Position numbers and translations under genes: made by a program. Below the pieces are notes generated by a model that was not told where the DNA came from, searched no databases, and was given only the letters and a program-made list of their open reading frames with translations. Positions 11,108 through 21,314 of a DNA stretch of 60,000 bases are shown here, one piece after another; position 1 is the first letter of the stretch, and every line of letters begins with the position of its first letter. Source of the DNA: Tubulanus polymorphus (lineage: Eukaryota; Nemertea; Palaeonemertea; Tubulaniformes; Tubulanidae); NCBI RefSeq assembly GCF_964204645.1, contig NC_134028.1, positions 18,700,153 to 18,760,152 on the forward strand, written 5' to 3'.

Positions 11108-11630
11108 TTACTTAGATTTTGATTTTCTACACACACCTTGCTGTTTAAGATCTCTGTTCCACTCCTCCACTGATTTTTGTTCATTTTTTGGACAGTATAA
11201 ACGAAACATATAGTTAGTGTGTCCATTTGCTGTCCACAGTCTCCACACTTTTTGCACCGTCTCAGTGGTTTTTTCGAGAGAGGAGCATTAGCGGGCGCTA
11301 GACTTTCCACACAACTTGGTATATAAGTTGGCATTGGAGGGAACACACCTACCGCGGTTGGTAGAGGTAGAATCCGTCTGATAACTTTCGCCGAAGGAGG
11401 ACTTTTTTTTCGAGGCAGTTGATTTACGTTTTCGTTCCGATGCCTGGCCCGCCATGTCTGGCCGTGTAGGAAACTGGAACTCATTTGGAATTGTACCTCC
11501 CTGAAGGGTCAGCGGTCGATTCATTGCAGCTGGCAATACTGACTGGGCACTGACACTGGTAGATATAACTCTGGGGTTAATCCCATGACTGAGCACTTCA
11601 GCCTGTTTGCTTTTTTGTCCTTTGTTGTGC
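11108..11630 (-). pseudogene. Transposase-like gene, last exon, frameshifted
   Basis: A low-complexity Ser/Arg/Lys part (GQASERKRKSTASKKKS) is followed by a C-terminal Cys motif (RRCKKCGDCGQ) and then GHTNYMFRLYCPKNEQKSVEEW. These lie in three different frames. One shift sits at the A8 run near 11402-11410 and another near 11215-11230. The last frame ends at TAA 11110-11108. Confidence 0.6.
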
Positions 11631-11809
11631 CTGAAAAATCAAATTGTTAAAAATGCGTTTTCCGGGGAAAGACGAAATTTTCCCAGATGGCAAAAAATTG
11701 ACAATTTTTGCCATTTACAGTATTTCTGAATTTCATTCATGTCATTGTCTGTTCAGCAATCAGAATTAAATATATAATCAAGTGAATGTAATAAACTAGA
11801 TGTACATAC

Positions 11810-12037
11810 CAGGTGCGAACTAACTGTTCATTAACTTGCGGAAGGTCCAGTACCTTTGACAAAAGTGGGTTTTTCATCACTATCAACTGAATATGATGGT
11901 AATCCCTACACATCAGTTGAAAGCTAGTAAAATTCTTTTGCGGCGACACGTGCGTCTCATTTAACATCGTGAAAATTGCTTCTACATAACGATTACAGTT
12001 CGGTGAAGTGGCAGGAATCTTGTTGGCCACCATATAT
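11810..12037 (-). CDS. Transposase-like gene, penultimate exon
   Basis: An open 228-base block with good borders. It reads YMVANKIPATSPNCNRYVEA and NPLLSKVLDLPQVNEQLVRT. It has no recognised domain. Confidence 0.55.
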
Positions 12038-12190
12038 CTGTAGAAAAGAAAATGAAAAATAGTTGTTATTAAAGGGCAGACAACAAATCTGAATTTCTCA
12101 ACAATCGGAAACACATTTTCAATTAATAAATAATACGATCTCATCTTCTCAATAGCATTTGCTCAACAAAACACTAAAAATGTATCCTAC

Positions 12191-12450
12191 CATTGTAAAG
12201 AATCCACACCAGCTACTGTGACACACCGTTTAAAGGCTTTCTTAAAAAAGCCAGTATCCATTTTTTTTGCATGCCGTGCTACGTACGATGACTTTCGTTT
12301 ATCAAAATCATCTAGTTTCAACCAAAGATTTTAAATTTCCATGGCTTCATCATTTGTCAATGATAAACTATGATTTCTCAAAGTTACCAAACTCTCTGCT
12401 AATTCAGTTACGGCATCGAATCCTGCACGTCCACTAGGGCCAAGTGAAGC
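12191..12450 (-). pseudogene. Transposase-like gene, exon with nonsense codon
   Basis: It codes for SLGPSGRAGFDAVTELAESL, a stretch ending in NDEAMEI, an in-frame TAA, and then LWLKLDDFDKRKSSYVARH and KKAFKRCVTVAGVDSLQ in the same frame. The continuing similarity after the stop marks the TAA as a disabling mutation. Joining to the next exon also creates TGA where Trp is expected. Confidence 0.6.
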
Positions 12451-12678
12451 CTGTCAAAGAATCAGAATATATTTTTTACACAAACTCAAGGAAAAGGGTG
12501 TAATGAAAAGATAATGCACATGTCATAATATAAGCACTTCATTGAACATCATCTGATCACCAGTACACTGTTAAATGCATTAAGGTAAAACTGCCAGAAA
12601 TTAATAATAAACATCATTGTTGCACTTTTAAACATTTTTGCTTCATTGCTCGAAAACATTACATGTCCTAATATTTAC

Positions 12679-12796
12679 CTCTGGCGAAACAAGCATAGCC
12701 TCTTTCAACGACTCAACCACTGATGGCACAACTGTCATACGTTCCTGACCAGATAAAATGTCCCTACTCTCCCTACTGGTGCAACATCAAGGGTTT
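12679..12796 (-). pseudogene. Transposase-like gene, exon with frameshift
   Basis: The exon starts in phase as ETLDVAP. The conserved part (SGQERMTVVPSVVESLKEAM) is in another frame. The shift coincides with a short duplication (AGTAGGGAG next to AGTAGGGAC), as expected for replication slippage. Confidence 0.55.
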
Positions 12797-13008
12797 CTGT
12801 AATTGTTACAAAGACACAAGTTTTTAATGAAATCAAGGTAAACTTCTATTAGCAGACACTTTATGCTGCCCACAGTAATGTATACATTTCTGACATGCTG
12901 ACTGTCTAGCTTTTGATTGAAATTGTGTAACAAGGAAACTCGAACAATAACAAAAAACATAACATAAATCAGTAAGAAACTGCTAATTGTAACAATAACT
13001 ATTCATAC

Positions 13009-13131
13009 CTGGTAATTGACTTGAAAATTGATCACTTTGTGGTGGTTCGTCGCTCCATTGTAGGAGCTGTTCCTCCGATCCTGCCGATGCAGATGGCTTC
13101 TTACTCTTTTTCATGACATTTCTCATATGAT
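13009..13131 (-). CDS. Transposase-like gene, short linker exon
   Basis: 123 bases between an acceptor after TTTTTAG and the donor GTATGA. It codes for a Lys/Ser-rich then Glu/Gln-rich linker (MKKSKKPSASAGSEEQ). It shows no domain of its own. Confidence 0.5.
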
Positions 13132-13461
13132 CTAAAAATCAAAATAACTGACGATGATGACTCTAGTCTATGCAAGTGACAAATAAAACAAACCTTAATT
13201 CTAAAATGCACCTTTTGAAAATGACTGCTTGCTTTGGACATTTTGACTTTTTGCTTCAGGAACGGAACTGCTAGATCTTTTTCGTGACTTGGTTTTCTCA
13301 GGAAAATCAATTCATCTTTTAACACTCTAAAAGTCTCAAACTTTTAACACTCAAAAACTTTCTGGTTTTGGTATTATAAAGTCTCGAGAGATAAAGTTGA
13401 TAGTTGCCTCATGAATCAGAATCAATATATAACATTGCATTAATTCAAAGCAAAGACTTAC

Positions 13462-13653
13462 TCGATTCAAAGGGTTGTTGAGGCAAATTAGTTCCTGCTA
13501 ATGTGCTGCCATCTTCAATCTGATCAAATGTGTCAAAGTCAATCACATCTTCTGTAACTTCATCTGGTGGCTGTGGGGCATCTTCAATGTTTGCGTAAGA
13601 TGGGTAAAGTTGCCCTGTTTGGCAGAAAAGATACTCCATCCCAATTAGCTCAC
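13462..13653 (-). CDS. Transposase-like gene, acidic exon
   Basis: The exon opens with GELIGMEYLFCQTGQ, a motif that follows the core in this family. It continues with an acidic low-complexity part (DEVTEDVIDFDTFDQIEDG). The acceptor, donor (GTAAGT) and phase are intact. Confidence 0.65.
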
Positions 13654-13811
13654 CTAAAAGTAGAATATTTCACAATGAAGTGATAAATCAATAATATAGT
13701 ATACCGGTACTTTATGTGGTGGCGTTGTCAAGTAACAGGTATTAGAACCATGAGTGACAACAGCACTAACAAACCAAAACTTCTGCACCATTGAAAAGAG
13801 AAACTATTTAC

Positions 13812-14015
13812 CCGTGTATGCTCTAGGAGGTTCATATCTTATAGCAGGCCGACCAAATACTTTCTTGTTCAGTTCATTCAGAGAATGCTGCAGATGACCA
13901 CTGTACGATAACGGTTCACTTTCACGATTAGTAGCATCCTTCTCCCGGTCATAGTTCCAGCGTGTCAGACCATCAAGCAACATCGCCTGGAAGTGTGTAG
14001 CATTCACAGTTGTTC
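13812..14015 (-). CDS. Transposase-like gene, exon after the core
   Basis: Canonical acceptor and donor bound 204 bases. Phase is kept on both sides. It codes for GTTVNATHFQAMLLDGLTRW, a Glu/Arg-rich middle, and KVFGRPAIRYEPPRAYTG. Confidence 0.7.
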
Positions 14016-14115
14016 CTGAAATAAAAATACATACAATGAAGACTAACTGTTCAAACATCAATTTCTTATTTCATTTATGTTCAGTGAAAGTTAATTATCA
14101 ACATATATGCATTAC

Positions 14116-15200
14116 CTGGAATGAACGCATTTAGGTAGAGATGAAAGGACTCTAACGATGTAGATCCTCTGGCACACCTATACTTCGTTAATTGTCCGCC
14201 ACCTTTCAGAACAGTGCCCGTCTTCGTGTACAATTGCACATCATCAGGGTCCTGAATACACACTATGTGTCTTGCTTGGAGGCGCCACACTTCATCCATC
14301 ACAACTGCATTTATCAGCGGCACGCCAGTTGTGTCGCGCCCAATTGTACCCTTGTACGCTAGCAGAAGATCAGCGAGCAGTTCCGTGGTAATACCAACTC
14401 CTCGCGTTTTCCTTCTACAAAATGTGGCTAACTCCCCCAGAGTCAGACCAGCCAGTACCTGCGCATCTGTTAGCTTTGCAGCAGATTCACACTTTTTTGC
14501 CATAACAAGCTTCTCGACATCTTCGGGATCCCATTCAAATATGCACGTACTGAGTTGTCTCATGAATTTAGCATACGATGGATGCATCTCAGATGTGCAT
14601 CCTCTCGCAAAACGTTTCATGAAGTGCCATATGTCAAGTCTTAATTGAAGATTCGGCCAAAATTTTGTGAAACAGTTGGCTTTGCAACAGTCCCTGTCGA
14701 CATACAACAGCTGTGGTGGTGTTTCTCCAGCATTCTTGTAACGAGAAACTAGATCCCCACACATCCGATCCAGGTTGTGTCCCTCACCTACAGTCATTAC
14801 GCTCATCAGCACTTGGCCAAGTTCATTTCCAATATTCGTGCACCATGCTGCCGAATCTCTCGAATGTCCTGATAATTTTTTCGCGATTTTTCGTGTGGAA
14901 TCCATCTTCAAGACTGTACCAAACACCGATGTTATCGCGGCCTTCATTTCATGCGAACGTTGAGGAAGAACATCCAACGAATAAATGTGGAGCAACCACT
15001 TGTTCGTTGGTAGCTTTAACATCTGAGGGCATTCCTGCAAGTTTGATCCTGTAACTAGACCTCTATGTAGGACTGACATTTTCTCCAGTATTTTTGTCAA
15101 ATACAATATGGAATCCGACATCCATTTCTCTCCATGCTGCTCCTCTAATTTGTTCATTATTTGCGATGTGCTGTTGCCTTTCCCTCTGTGCCGTTGCCTT
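14116..15200 (-). CDS. Transposase-like gene, RNase H-like core exon
   Basis: This is the longest open block, about 360 codons. An in-phase extension before the first ATG reads GNSTSQIMNKLEEQHGEKW. Candidate catalytic residues are the Asp in LKMDSTRK, the Asp in LLYVDRDCC and the Glu in GSTSLESFHLYLN. RLDIWHFMKRFARGCTSEMH is a D-x-W-H type motif common in DDE transposases. The block ends at CCAG before GTAATG and joins 14015-13812 in phase. The exact 5' border is unclear because a 20-bp piece (GGCACAGAGGGAAAGGCAAC) is duplicated in tandem at about 15175-15215. That could reflect slippage. Confidence 0.7.
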
Positions 15201-15391
15201 TCCCTCTGTGCCGTAGCAGAAGAACAACCTTTTTATCTGCAGCTAACTTCGCCAAGTAATGCGCGCCGGGAAAAATACCTTTTATTATCTTTTCCATGCG
15301 TTAAACAACAGTGATTTACGCGTTGTTTGTCGCAAATTGCAATATTCCGATGGTTATTTGCCGCTGCTGTAGTTTTTTGGAATTGAATCGA

Positions 15392-15616
15392 GCGGCCTTG
15401 GTAGCTCAGTGAGATAAGGCGTGATGCTGTTGAATCCACTATCAATGCTGAGTGACAAGTGGGTTCGAGTCCTGCTGGCTGCGAACAGTGTGCGGGAAAC
15501 ACTTCAAAGGCCGCACCATCGTGAGGTTAAATGAACAATCCAATAGGAATAGTCTTGGGAAACCAAGATCCAAACGACGTACGTAAAGCCAAACAAACAA
15601 AAAGACAAACAAACAA
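15392..15616 (+). mobile_element. tRNA-derived SINE
   Basis: The head looks like a tRNA with RNA polymerase III promoter boxes: box A around TAGCTCAGTGAGATAAGGC (15402) and a perfect box B GGTTCGAGTCC (15462-15472). The body has no tRNA 3' structure. The element ends in an AAAC-type tail (about 15589-15615). The tRNA part would not fold into a complete cloverleaf, so this is a retroposon and not a tRNA gene. It lies in an intron of the transposase-like gene. Confidence 0.75.
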
Positions 15617-16113
15617 TCATCAGCCGGCCTCAGTGACACCAACGCTGGCATCGCTCTCTGCGACGTTTTGCATGCGTACATGCATCAGAGCTTGGAGCTC
15701 TAAGATCAGAGGGTCTTGGGCAATTGCATGCAGAAAAATTGTTCTGTTTTTGTTTTCATTATTCAGCCTAACAGTTCATGTGTAAAAGGGGTTTTTGTAT
15801 CCAAATCAATATAAATATCTTGGCTGGGACATGATGGAAAACATCAGAATAAACTAGTTTCGTCTTTTTAACAGAATCGCATTAATGAGGTTTAACAGTA
15901 CAAATAGCCTACGCTAAATCGTTCGGCAGAAAATAAATTCATTTTCAGGAATAAAATCGTACTAGACAAATAGACCTTTAAATCTGTGGTCCTCCCAATC
16001 AACATCGTCATAGAAGATTTGCCGGCAGATGTAAAACATTATAACCACTTAATACCACAGTATAATCTACCAATGCTTCAAGGCCCATGGGCCTCTTGTT
16101 ATGTAATCCTGAC

Positions 16114-16267
16114 CTTCATCAAACATCTCAAAGTACTGGAGCAGCATTAGTTTGTTCGCTTTGGCCTGTGGGGACTCTTGACGAGGATCATTGATCGTTG
16201 GAATTCTTCACATGGAGCCAAGATACATATGTTGGTGCATTTTCTAAAATCCACAAGAATGTCTCGC
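16114..16267 (-). pseudogene. Transposase-like gene, exon 3, frameshifted
   Basis: The block begins GETFLWILENAPTYVSWL in phase with exon 2, the hallmark of the family. The frame then reaches a TGA. The following conserved part (NDPRQESPQAKANKLMLLQY) is readable only in another frame, so an indel lies near 16185-16200, at the repeated AACGATCAATGAT. The donor (GTCAGG) is weak. Downstream the frame would run into a repeat end, GGCCCATGGGCCTCTTGTTA. Confidence 0.65.
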
Positions 16268-16394
16268 CTGTTGAATGAAATAACATATCACTTACAAAAG
16301 TTCACAGAAAAGAACAAATTAAACAAGGTCAAGATGGCTTTGAGCGTACTCTATTTATATTAATTAGGCCTACAACTAAGTTCACTTTACTCAC

Positions 16395-16622
16395 CTCTGG
16401 CCCATCCAAACTGTACCACGTATTGAGACAAGACTTGTTTTCGATCTTTTGGGTCCCCACCATTTTTCTTAACCTTAGCGATAGCTAATTTCTCCAGATA
16501 TTCAGACGATTTAGGTACAAAACCAGCGCGGGATACTTGACGCTTTTCAGATTGTACCTTTTTAGCTTTTATGGAATATCGAGGGTCCAGCTGCCCATCC
16601 TGCATACGGGAAAAGGTTGGAC
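16395..16622 (-). CDS. Transposase-like gene, exon 2
   Basis: This exon is bounded by CAG at the acceptor and GTGAGT at the donor. It codes for a basic segment (SIKAKKVQSEKRQVSRAGF) and ends with VVQFGWARG. That is the start of the FGxxxGxTFxWxLEN motif, which is completed in the next exon. Confidence 0.65.
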
Positions 16623-16935
16623 CTGCAAAGCAAATGTAGAGCTAACAATTTCTGCAACACCAGTGTAACGTAAGCCATACAACAATAAAAAATAACGCTG
16701 TTGCTACCCGTACGTGACAGCCATGCGCTAACAACCTTCTCACGTACGGCGATCTCCATATGTGAGTAGGTTGACACGCAATATCAGGATTCAAAACCTG
16801 CGCATACGTAAGATTAAGTTCAGACTCACATACAGGTAACAAAGTAAAAAAACGTGGCGTCTGGTTATAAAACAGTGAGTACAGGAACATGTGGAGTGGT
16901 AATTTGGAACGTATGCGCCTATCAACTCCCATTTA

Positions 16936-17399
16936 CAGAGTTGCCACTTCTCCGGATTTCTCCGGAATTCCGGATTTAAAAAAAAATTCAATTTCATTTC
17001 CGGATTTTCGGGAGAAGTCAAATAACCACAAAAGAAAACATCGCGAAAATAATAAAATCAATTCGGGATTCGACCCTAAACATCAAAACGTGACGGCTCC
17101 GTAGAGGGTTCGAAAAAGCCGTATTGTGCTGCCCAAGATGACGCAAACCAAGATGACGCGACGATCGAAATCGACTGACGCTTCGTTTGTTTTTGGCTCT
17201 GGTTTATAGGCCTATATGAGGTGTATTTGACGGAACCAATCGCTATTTGAAAAAATGATCTATAGGCGGTAATGAAAGTGAGGCCTATAACGCGTATTGC
17301 GCCAGAACGCATCTCCTGGCGTTCTAATTTCAAGTTCTAATTTTCCCAGACCCCCGACTTATTTTCCGGATTTTTAGCTTCACATAAGTGGCAACTCTG
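16936..17399. mobile_element. hAT-like MITE with 6-bp target duplication
   Basis: The termini are CAGAGTTGCCACTT and its exact inverse AAGTGGCAACTCTG. The flanks are the perfect 6-bp direct repeat CATTTA (16930-16935 and 17400-17405). The subterminal region has repeated TCCGGA words (CTCCGGAATTCCGGAT). There is no transposase. The CAG...CTG ends and CCGG-rich subterminal parts relate it to the larger elements at 39372-40369 and 44412-45274. Confidence 0.85.
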
Positions 17400-17599
17400 C
17401 ATTTAAGACATCATCAGATAATTAGGGTATCATTTGATTCATTCTGACCCTATAATTTCATGAGAGTTTCCTTTCCCGAGTAATGTTACAGCACGACACC
17501 AGCCGACAAACAAAAGATCTGCCCTGGTCTTTGTCTTAGAGGAATCTGTCCTGATTTAGGCCCATAGACATTATAAAACTTTGAAAAAACTTTACTTAC

Positions 17600-17618
17600 G
17601 CAATTTCTGTCGATCCAT
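17600..17618 (-). CDS. Transposase-like gene, putative first coding exon
   Basis: ATG at 17618-17616 opens six codons (MDRQKL) plus one base, followed by the donor GTAAGT. The phase fits the acceptor at 16623. It lies 200 bp downstream, in gene direction, of the CCAAT array. Confidence 0.55.
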
Positions 17619-17820
17619 GTTCAAACGTATGTAACACGAAGTTACGTTGAACGTTACACTAGTTTTAAAAAAACTTTGAAACACACACGAAGACGATTAT
17701 TAACTCGAACAGCGCAATAATAAACAAGACTGAAAATTGAAAACCGGCGCGGATAAACGACAAAGCACTTCCTGGTTATCAGCGCCACCACTAAATAAAG
17801 ATCAATTCAATTCATCCGAA

Positions 17821-17960
17821 TCCTACAGTTGTGATTGGCTACGGCAACCGTAGGAATTCCTATGGTTGTGATTGGACAATAGAACTAAATCCTACGGTTA
17901 TGATTGGCCAATTGCAACCGTAGCTAAACCGTAGCTACGGTTATGATTGGCTGTAGTATT
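17821..17960 (-). promoter_or_regulatory. Array of CCAAT boxes upstream of the transposase-like gene
   Basis: ATTGG (CCAAT on the minus strand) occurs at 17834, 17871, 17903 and 17946, each preceded by GGTT-G/A-TG. The third forms the palindrome ATTGGCCAAT (17903-17912). The related words CCTACGGTT and CCGTAG alternate with them. The array lies about 200 bp upstream of the minus-strand ATG at 17618. It could act as an NF-Y-type promoter, or be a small tandem repeat. Confidence 0.5.
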
Positions 17961-18820
17961 GAAGTCTCACGCTCCCAATCTAGAGCTAGCGAGGGTGAGC
18001 AGTTGCATGGTTTTCTGACATCTGCTGTTAGAGAATCGTAAAAATTCTGAAATTCGATTTCTCATGATTAAACGATAATCTTCAGAAAAATATTACTAAC
18101 CAATGTTTGAAAAAAGTGATCTAATTGAGCTCTTAAAAACGGTATAATATGTATTTATGGAAATAAAAAGATTGTCGGTGAAGATGGCGCTAGCTAGCGC
18201 TGTGGATCGCTATGGATCGACATTACGGGTGAGGACGTCGGCGCTATTTGAGGCTATGGATAGGGTTCGTACAAAAGGAATAGTCGCTAAAGCTGCGCTG
18301 TTACCGGTATGCGATCCCCTTTTTTTCGCTGGATCGCCTGTCATGGCGCTAATTTGGGCTAATTTTTGTTTCCCGGCCCCCATACGGCAGGGAATTTCAC
18401 TGACTGGTGCATTATGGGACAAATAAATGTGACTTATGGGACACTATCCCAATGATATAATGAATACTACTATGATAAAGTATAAAAGCCTAATATCATT
18501 TCTAATCACTCAAAGATATCATACTGCAATAAGACTAAAATTTAAAACTAGTCCATTTTGTATTTTACATACGCCTAACATGTAATTTCAATGATGAGTC
18601 ATTCAAATAAGGAAAGAAATTTCAAAATGTATATCTTTGGACAAACTTGCAGTTGATAAATACCACACAGATATTCATACGTTACTAATAATTCAAACTT
18701 CTGGTAAAACAGTTCAAAATTCATGATTTATTCGTTATAGAAGTTGTGACTTAGGGGACACAATTAGGTTTCATTTTGCATTTTAGCAGTATAAGATCTT
18801 GGTTTTGTAATTTTACTTTT
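17961..18820. other. CpG-richer intergenic stretch
   Basis: The part at about 18157-18426 is richer in CG than its surroundings and is open on both strands (about 90 codons on +, 70 on -). Neither product resembles a known family. It may be promoter or 5' UTR sequence between the minus-strand gene and DCTN4. I looked here for the missing DCTN4 first exon and did not find a CxxC-bearing exon. Confidence 0.35.
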
Positions 18821-18821
18821 T

Positions 18822-19073
18822 TAGCCCACTTGGGACTTCAGTCCCAGCGGGCTATTGCGTTCACTTTTCATCCGTCGTCCGTCCGTCCGTCCGTAGACGG
18901 AATCCAGTTATTTTGGGAAGTTTTGAAGACGCTTCAAGGTAATGTCTTGATATTTGGTTTATACATGTGTCTACCCTAGACACATCTTCAGCCCAAAAAC
19001 TGGCCCTCTCAGATTCAAGATGGCCGACTGGCAGCCATTGTTCGTCAAAATCAGCAATTTTTACACTTTTTGA
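18822..19073 (+). mobile_element. Family B element, truncated copy
   Basis: It starts with the family B terminal hairpin (GCCCACTTGGGACT, then AGTCCCAGCGGGC), then a CCGT run, then the body (GGAATCCAGTTATTTTGGGA, TCAAGATGGCCGACTGGCAG). It stops at about 19073, where a family A fragment begins directly. Confidence 0.85.
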
Positions 19074-19330
19074 ACTTTTAAATGACATGGTTTCCACGCA
19101 AAAGGCTCTTTTGCTTGCCAAGTGAGGGCATATTCGAACAAATCTCGTATTTAAGCGTAATCCATTCTCGGAATCGTAGCGAGCAGAATTTTGAAATAGG
19201 GTTTCATAAAAATGTTTTCTACATTTTTCACAAAAATTAAATCGGGAAAATTTCAATTTTTATCAGCCAATCAGTAAGTTGAGTCTTCCCTTTGATTGGT
19301 TTATCTGAAAATATCAGCAGCTGTTCACAT
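19074..19330 (+). repeat. Family A fragment, 5' part
   Basis: It begins AATGACATGGTTTCCACGC and aligns with 7826-8080 up to the TGATTGG and ATCAGCAG...TGTTCAC region. It is more diverged than the copies at 7810 and 51072. Confidence 0.7.
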
Positions 19331-19719
19331 GAATTGTCGTGATTTCATTACTGGCGCTTTCGCGCATGACGTCATGTATCAACACGCGACTATACTTCCG
19401 CGTTCGCTGATTTGCCCATTTACTGGGAAATTCCACAGAAGCCTAATTTGGTTTGTTACAAGCGCTGTGATTGCCCCGACCCGATTCTGGCACGGCTTTA
19501 GCTTAGTGGGTTCGAATCCCTTGATGGGTGAAGATGATGGATCCTATCAATCTCTATTGAAACAAATAGGTTTCCCGGTTGGGTAGCCGCAGATATTTAC
19601 CAGATAGGCCTAATTTGGGTCCTGATTTCATCGAATAAGTCGATCATGGTCTTTACGTTTCCATACTAATTACCACCTAAAACGGTCTGAACAATTTTGT
19701 CACAATCAACATTTCGTTT
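19331..19719. other. Non-coding stretch with a tRNA-like box B
   Basis: GGCTTTAGCTTAGTGGGTTCGAATCC (read in two parts: TAGCTTAGTGG and GGTTCGAATCC, near 19497-19518) resembles a collapsed tRNA/SINE head. Nothing else is recognised. Confidence 0.4.
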
Positions 19720-20022
19720 ACAGAAATCAGCAGGGGTTCACATGAACCCGCGGTATCGTCAACTGTTTTACTTCCGGGTATTTTAAGATTTAAAATTGTA
19801 TTTCAAGATTGATTTCTATGAAATCTTTAGTTGATTTGGTGTTTGGGAGGAATTTTTATTCGCTCTACAGAAAATTCATCCTTGACAATTGCGCAAGGTT
19901 CGCGAAAACATAGCTTTTCCCAAATCTTGTGTATGACCTTGATATGCTAATTAGCCATGTGCTCGTATTGCAAATTCAATCAAATTTTATTCTGCCAAAA
20001 AAAATGTTAAATCCAATTCATT

Positions 20023-21120
20023 TTTAGCCTACTTGGGACTTTAGTCCCAGTGGGCTATTGTGTTCACTTTTCGTCCGTTCGTTCGTTCGTCCGTAGACGG
20101 AATCCAGTTATTTTGGCAAGTTTTAATAATAATAATAATAATAATTGTCATTTATAACGCGCAAGTATCCTTTGACCGTTCAAATGCGCTTTCCGAGAGT
20201 TAATGGTATGCTGCATGGAACAAAGTTGTTTTGAGATGGGTGTTGAAGCTATTGAGGTCTAGAGATAACCATCTAAATAGTTCGTGAGAGTTCCAAAGTT
20301 TTGAAGACGCTTCAAGGTAATGTCTTGATATTTGGTTTATACATGTATCTACCCTAGACACATCTTCAGGCCAAAAACTGGCCCTGTCAGATTCGAGATG
20401 GCTGACTGGCAGCCATTGTTGTTCGCCAAAATCATCACTTTTTACACATTTTTGAAGTTTTTGAGGGAAATTTTGAAGACGCTTTTATCAATAACCTTGA
20501 TCATTCGTATATATTTGTATCCCCCGAGGGCCCATCGGCATGAGTAAAATTGGGTCGATCGGACTCAAGATGGCCGTTCTGTGACCTTTTTTGTTCCCAA
20601 AAATGTCAATTTTGGCCTGATTTCTGAGTCCTCTAGCTTCCTAATGGTTTGCCATTTTTCATTGCAATTTGTAATGGGTATTCTTTGGAAAGGGATCTTT
20701 TATATCCGAGAGGGTATTTTTGACCAGGCAATTATGACGCAATTGGCGGCCATCTTGGGGTCATCAGTACTCATTCGTAGGTGGAAAAAAGTTTTTCCAC
20801 ATCGTATTGATACTTAAGCAATTTTGCTACCATAATCAATTGGAAAGTTGTAGCTCATGACATGTTCTATGATTGATGTGAGTTTTAAGCTCAATGGTTT
20901 TTGTTTATGGCCACCCAGGGGCGTTGAACAACACAATAACTTAGTATTTCTATATCACATTTGTACCTATGCATATTTTGCTACCACAATAAATTGGAAA
21001 GTTGTAGCTCATGACATGGTCTATGATCTTGGTGAGTGTCAAGCTCATTGGTTTTTATATATGGCCACCAGGGGGCGTTGAACAATACAATAACTTAGTA
21101 TTTCTATATTACATTCGTTC
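20023..21120 (+). mobile_element. Family B element inserted in family A
   Basis: It opens with the terminal hairpin region (CTACTTGGGACTTTAGTCCC), then short CCGT/CGTT repeats and the body. Two central repeat units (CCACCAGGGGCGTTGAACA and a second CCACCAGGGGGCGTTGAACA) lie near its right end. The distal end (GGTGTCCCTGGACCCC) is missing, so the copy is truncated. It carries its own SINE insertion at 20125-20295. Confidence 0.8.
20125..20295 (-). mobile_element. Short SINE inside family B, with target duplication
   Basis: The insertion is 171 bp flanked by the direct repeat AAGTTTT (20118-20124 and 20296-20302). The uninterrupted family B copies read GGGAAGTTTTGAAGACGC at this place. On the minus strand the insert ends with an ATT-type tail after GTTATAAATGAC, a 3' end typical of invertebrate and fish SINEs. 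Confidence 0.8.
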
Positions 21121-21314
21121 CTGCTGTCTGTGTCAACACATGATTGTACTATGTAAATGATATTGAGCAGGGAGTGTATATTGGTAAATATAACCCACAG
21201 ATTACATCATTTATAAAAAGCAAATCTGACGGGCTGGCCATTGTGCCCCTTAGGGCTCATGTCTATCTCTCCCCTCTGTTTACTGAATGATTATATGAAC
21301 TTGCTTAAAGGTTT

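Larger units (their letters stand above)
11108..17618 (-). pseudogene. Multi-exon DDE transposase-like gene, degenerate
   Basis: About 11 exon-like blocks with canonical splice borders lie in order on the minus strand: 17618-17600, 16622-16395, 16267-16114, about 15200-14116, 14015-13812, 13653-13462, 13131-13009, 12796-12679, 12450-12191, 12037-11810 and 11630-11108. Together they resemble a large uncharacterised invertebrate and fish protein family. That family has an N-terminal FGxxxGxTFxWxLEN motif, a Cys-rich DUF6729-type region, an RNase H-like core and a C-terminal Cys motif. This is my recollection of the family and was not checked. The Cys-rich exon was not found between 16114 and 15200. 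There is an in-frame TAA in exon 12450-12191, and frameshifts in exons 16267-16114, 12796-12679 and 11630-11108. I therefore read it as a pseudogene or a copy with several sequence errors. Host-domesticated and recently transposed origins are both possible. Confidence 0.7.
19720..21262 (+). repeat. Family A copy split by a family B insertion
   Basis: The left part (19720-20022) matches the middle of family A from ATCAGCAGGGGTTCAC to the TTAAATCCAATTCA region. The right part (about 21120-21262) matches its 3' end (GAGCAGGGAGTGTATATTGG, GGGCTGGCCATTGTGCCCC). Between them lies a family B copy. Some family A sequence at the junction is missing. Confidence 0.75.

Noticed and set aside
11071-11108. 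CAGTGGAACCTCGATACAAT as the end of a DNA transposon
   Set aside because: The phrase resembles a common transposon terminus, but no inverted partner was found nearby.
15392-15485. A functional tRNA gene
   Set aside because: Boxes A and B are good, but the arms do not complete a cloverleaf and an AAAC-type retroposon tail follows. It is a SINE. The same reasoning applies to 23703, 24039 and 19497.
18157-18426. A 90-codon + strand frame starting near an ATGGCG as the missing DCTN4 first exon
   Set aside because: The translation lacks the CxxC pairs and aromatic residues expected. The opposite strand is equally open, and the match to the start of p62 is not convincing.
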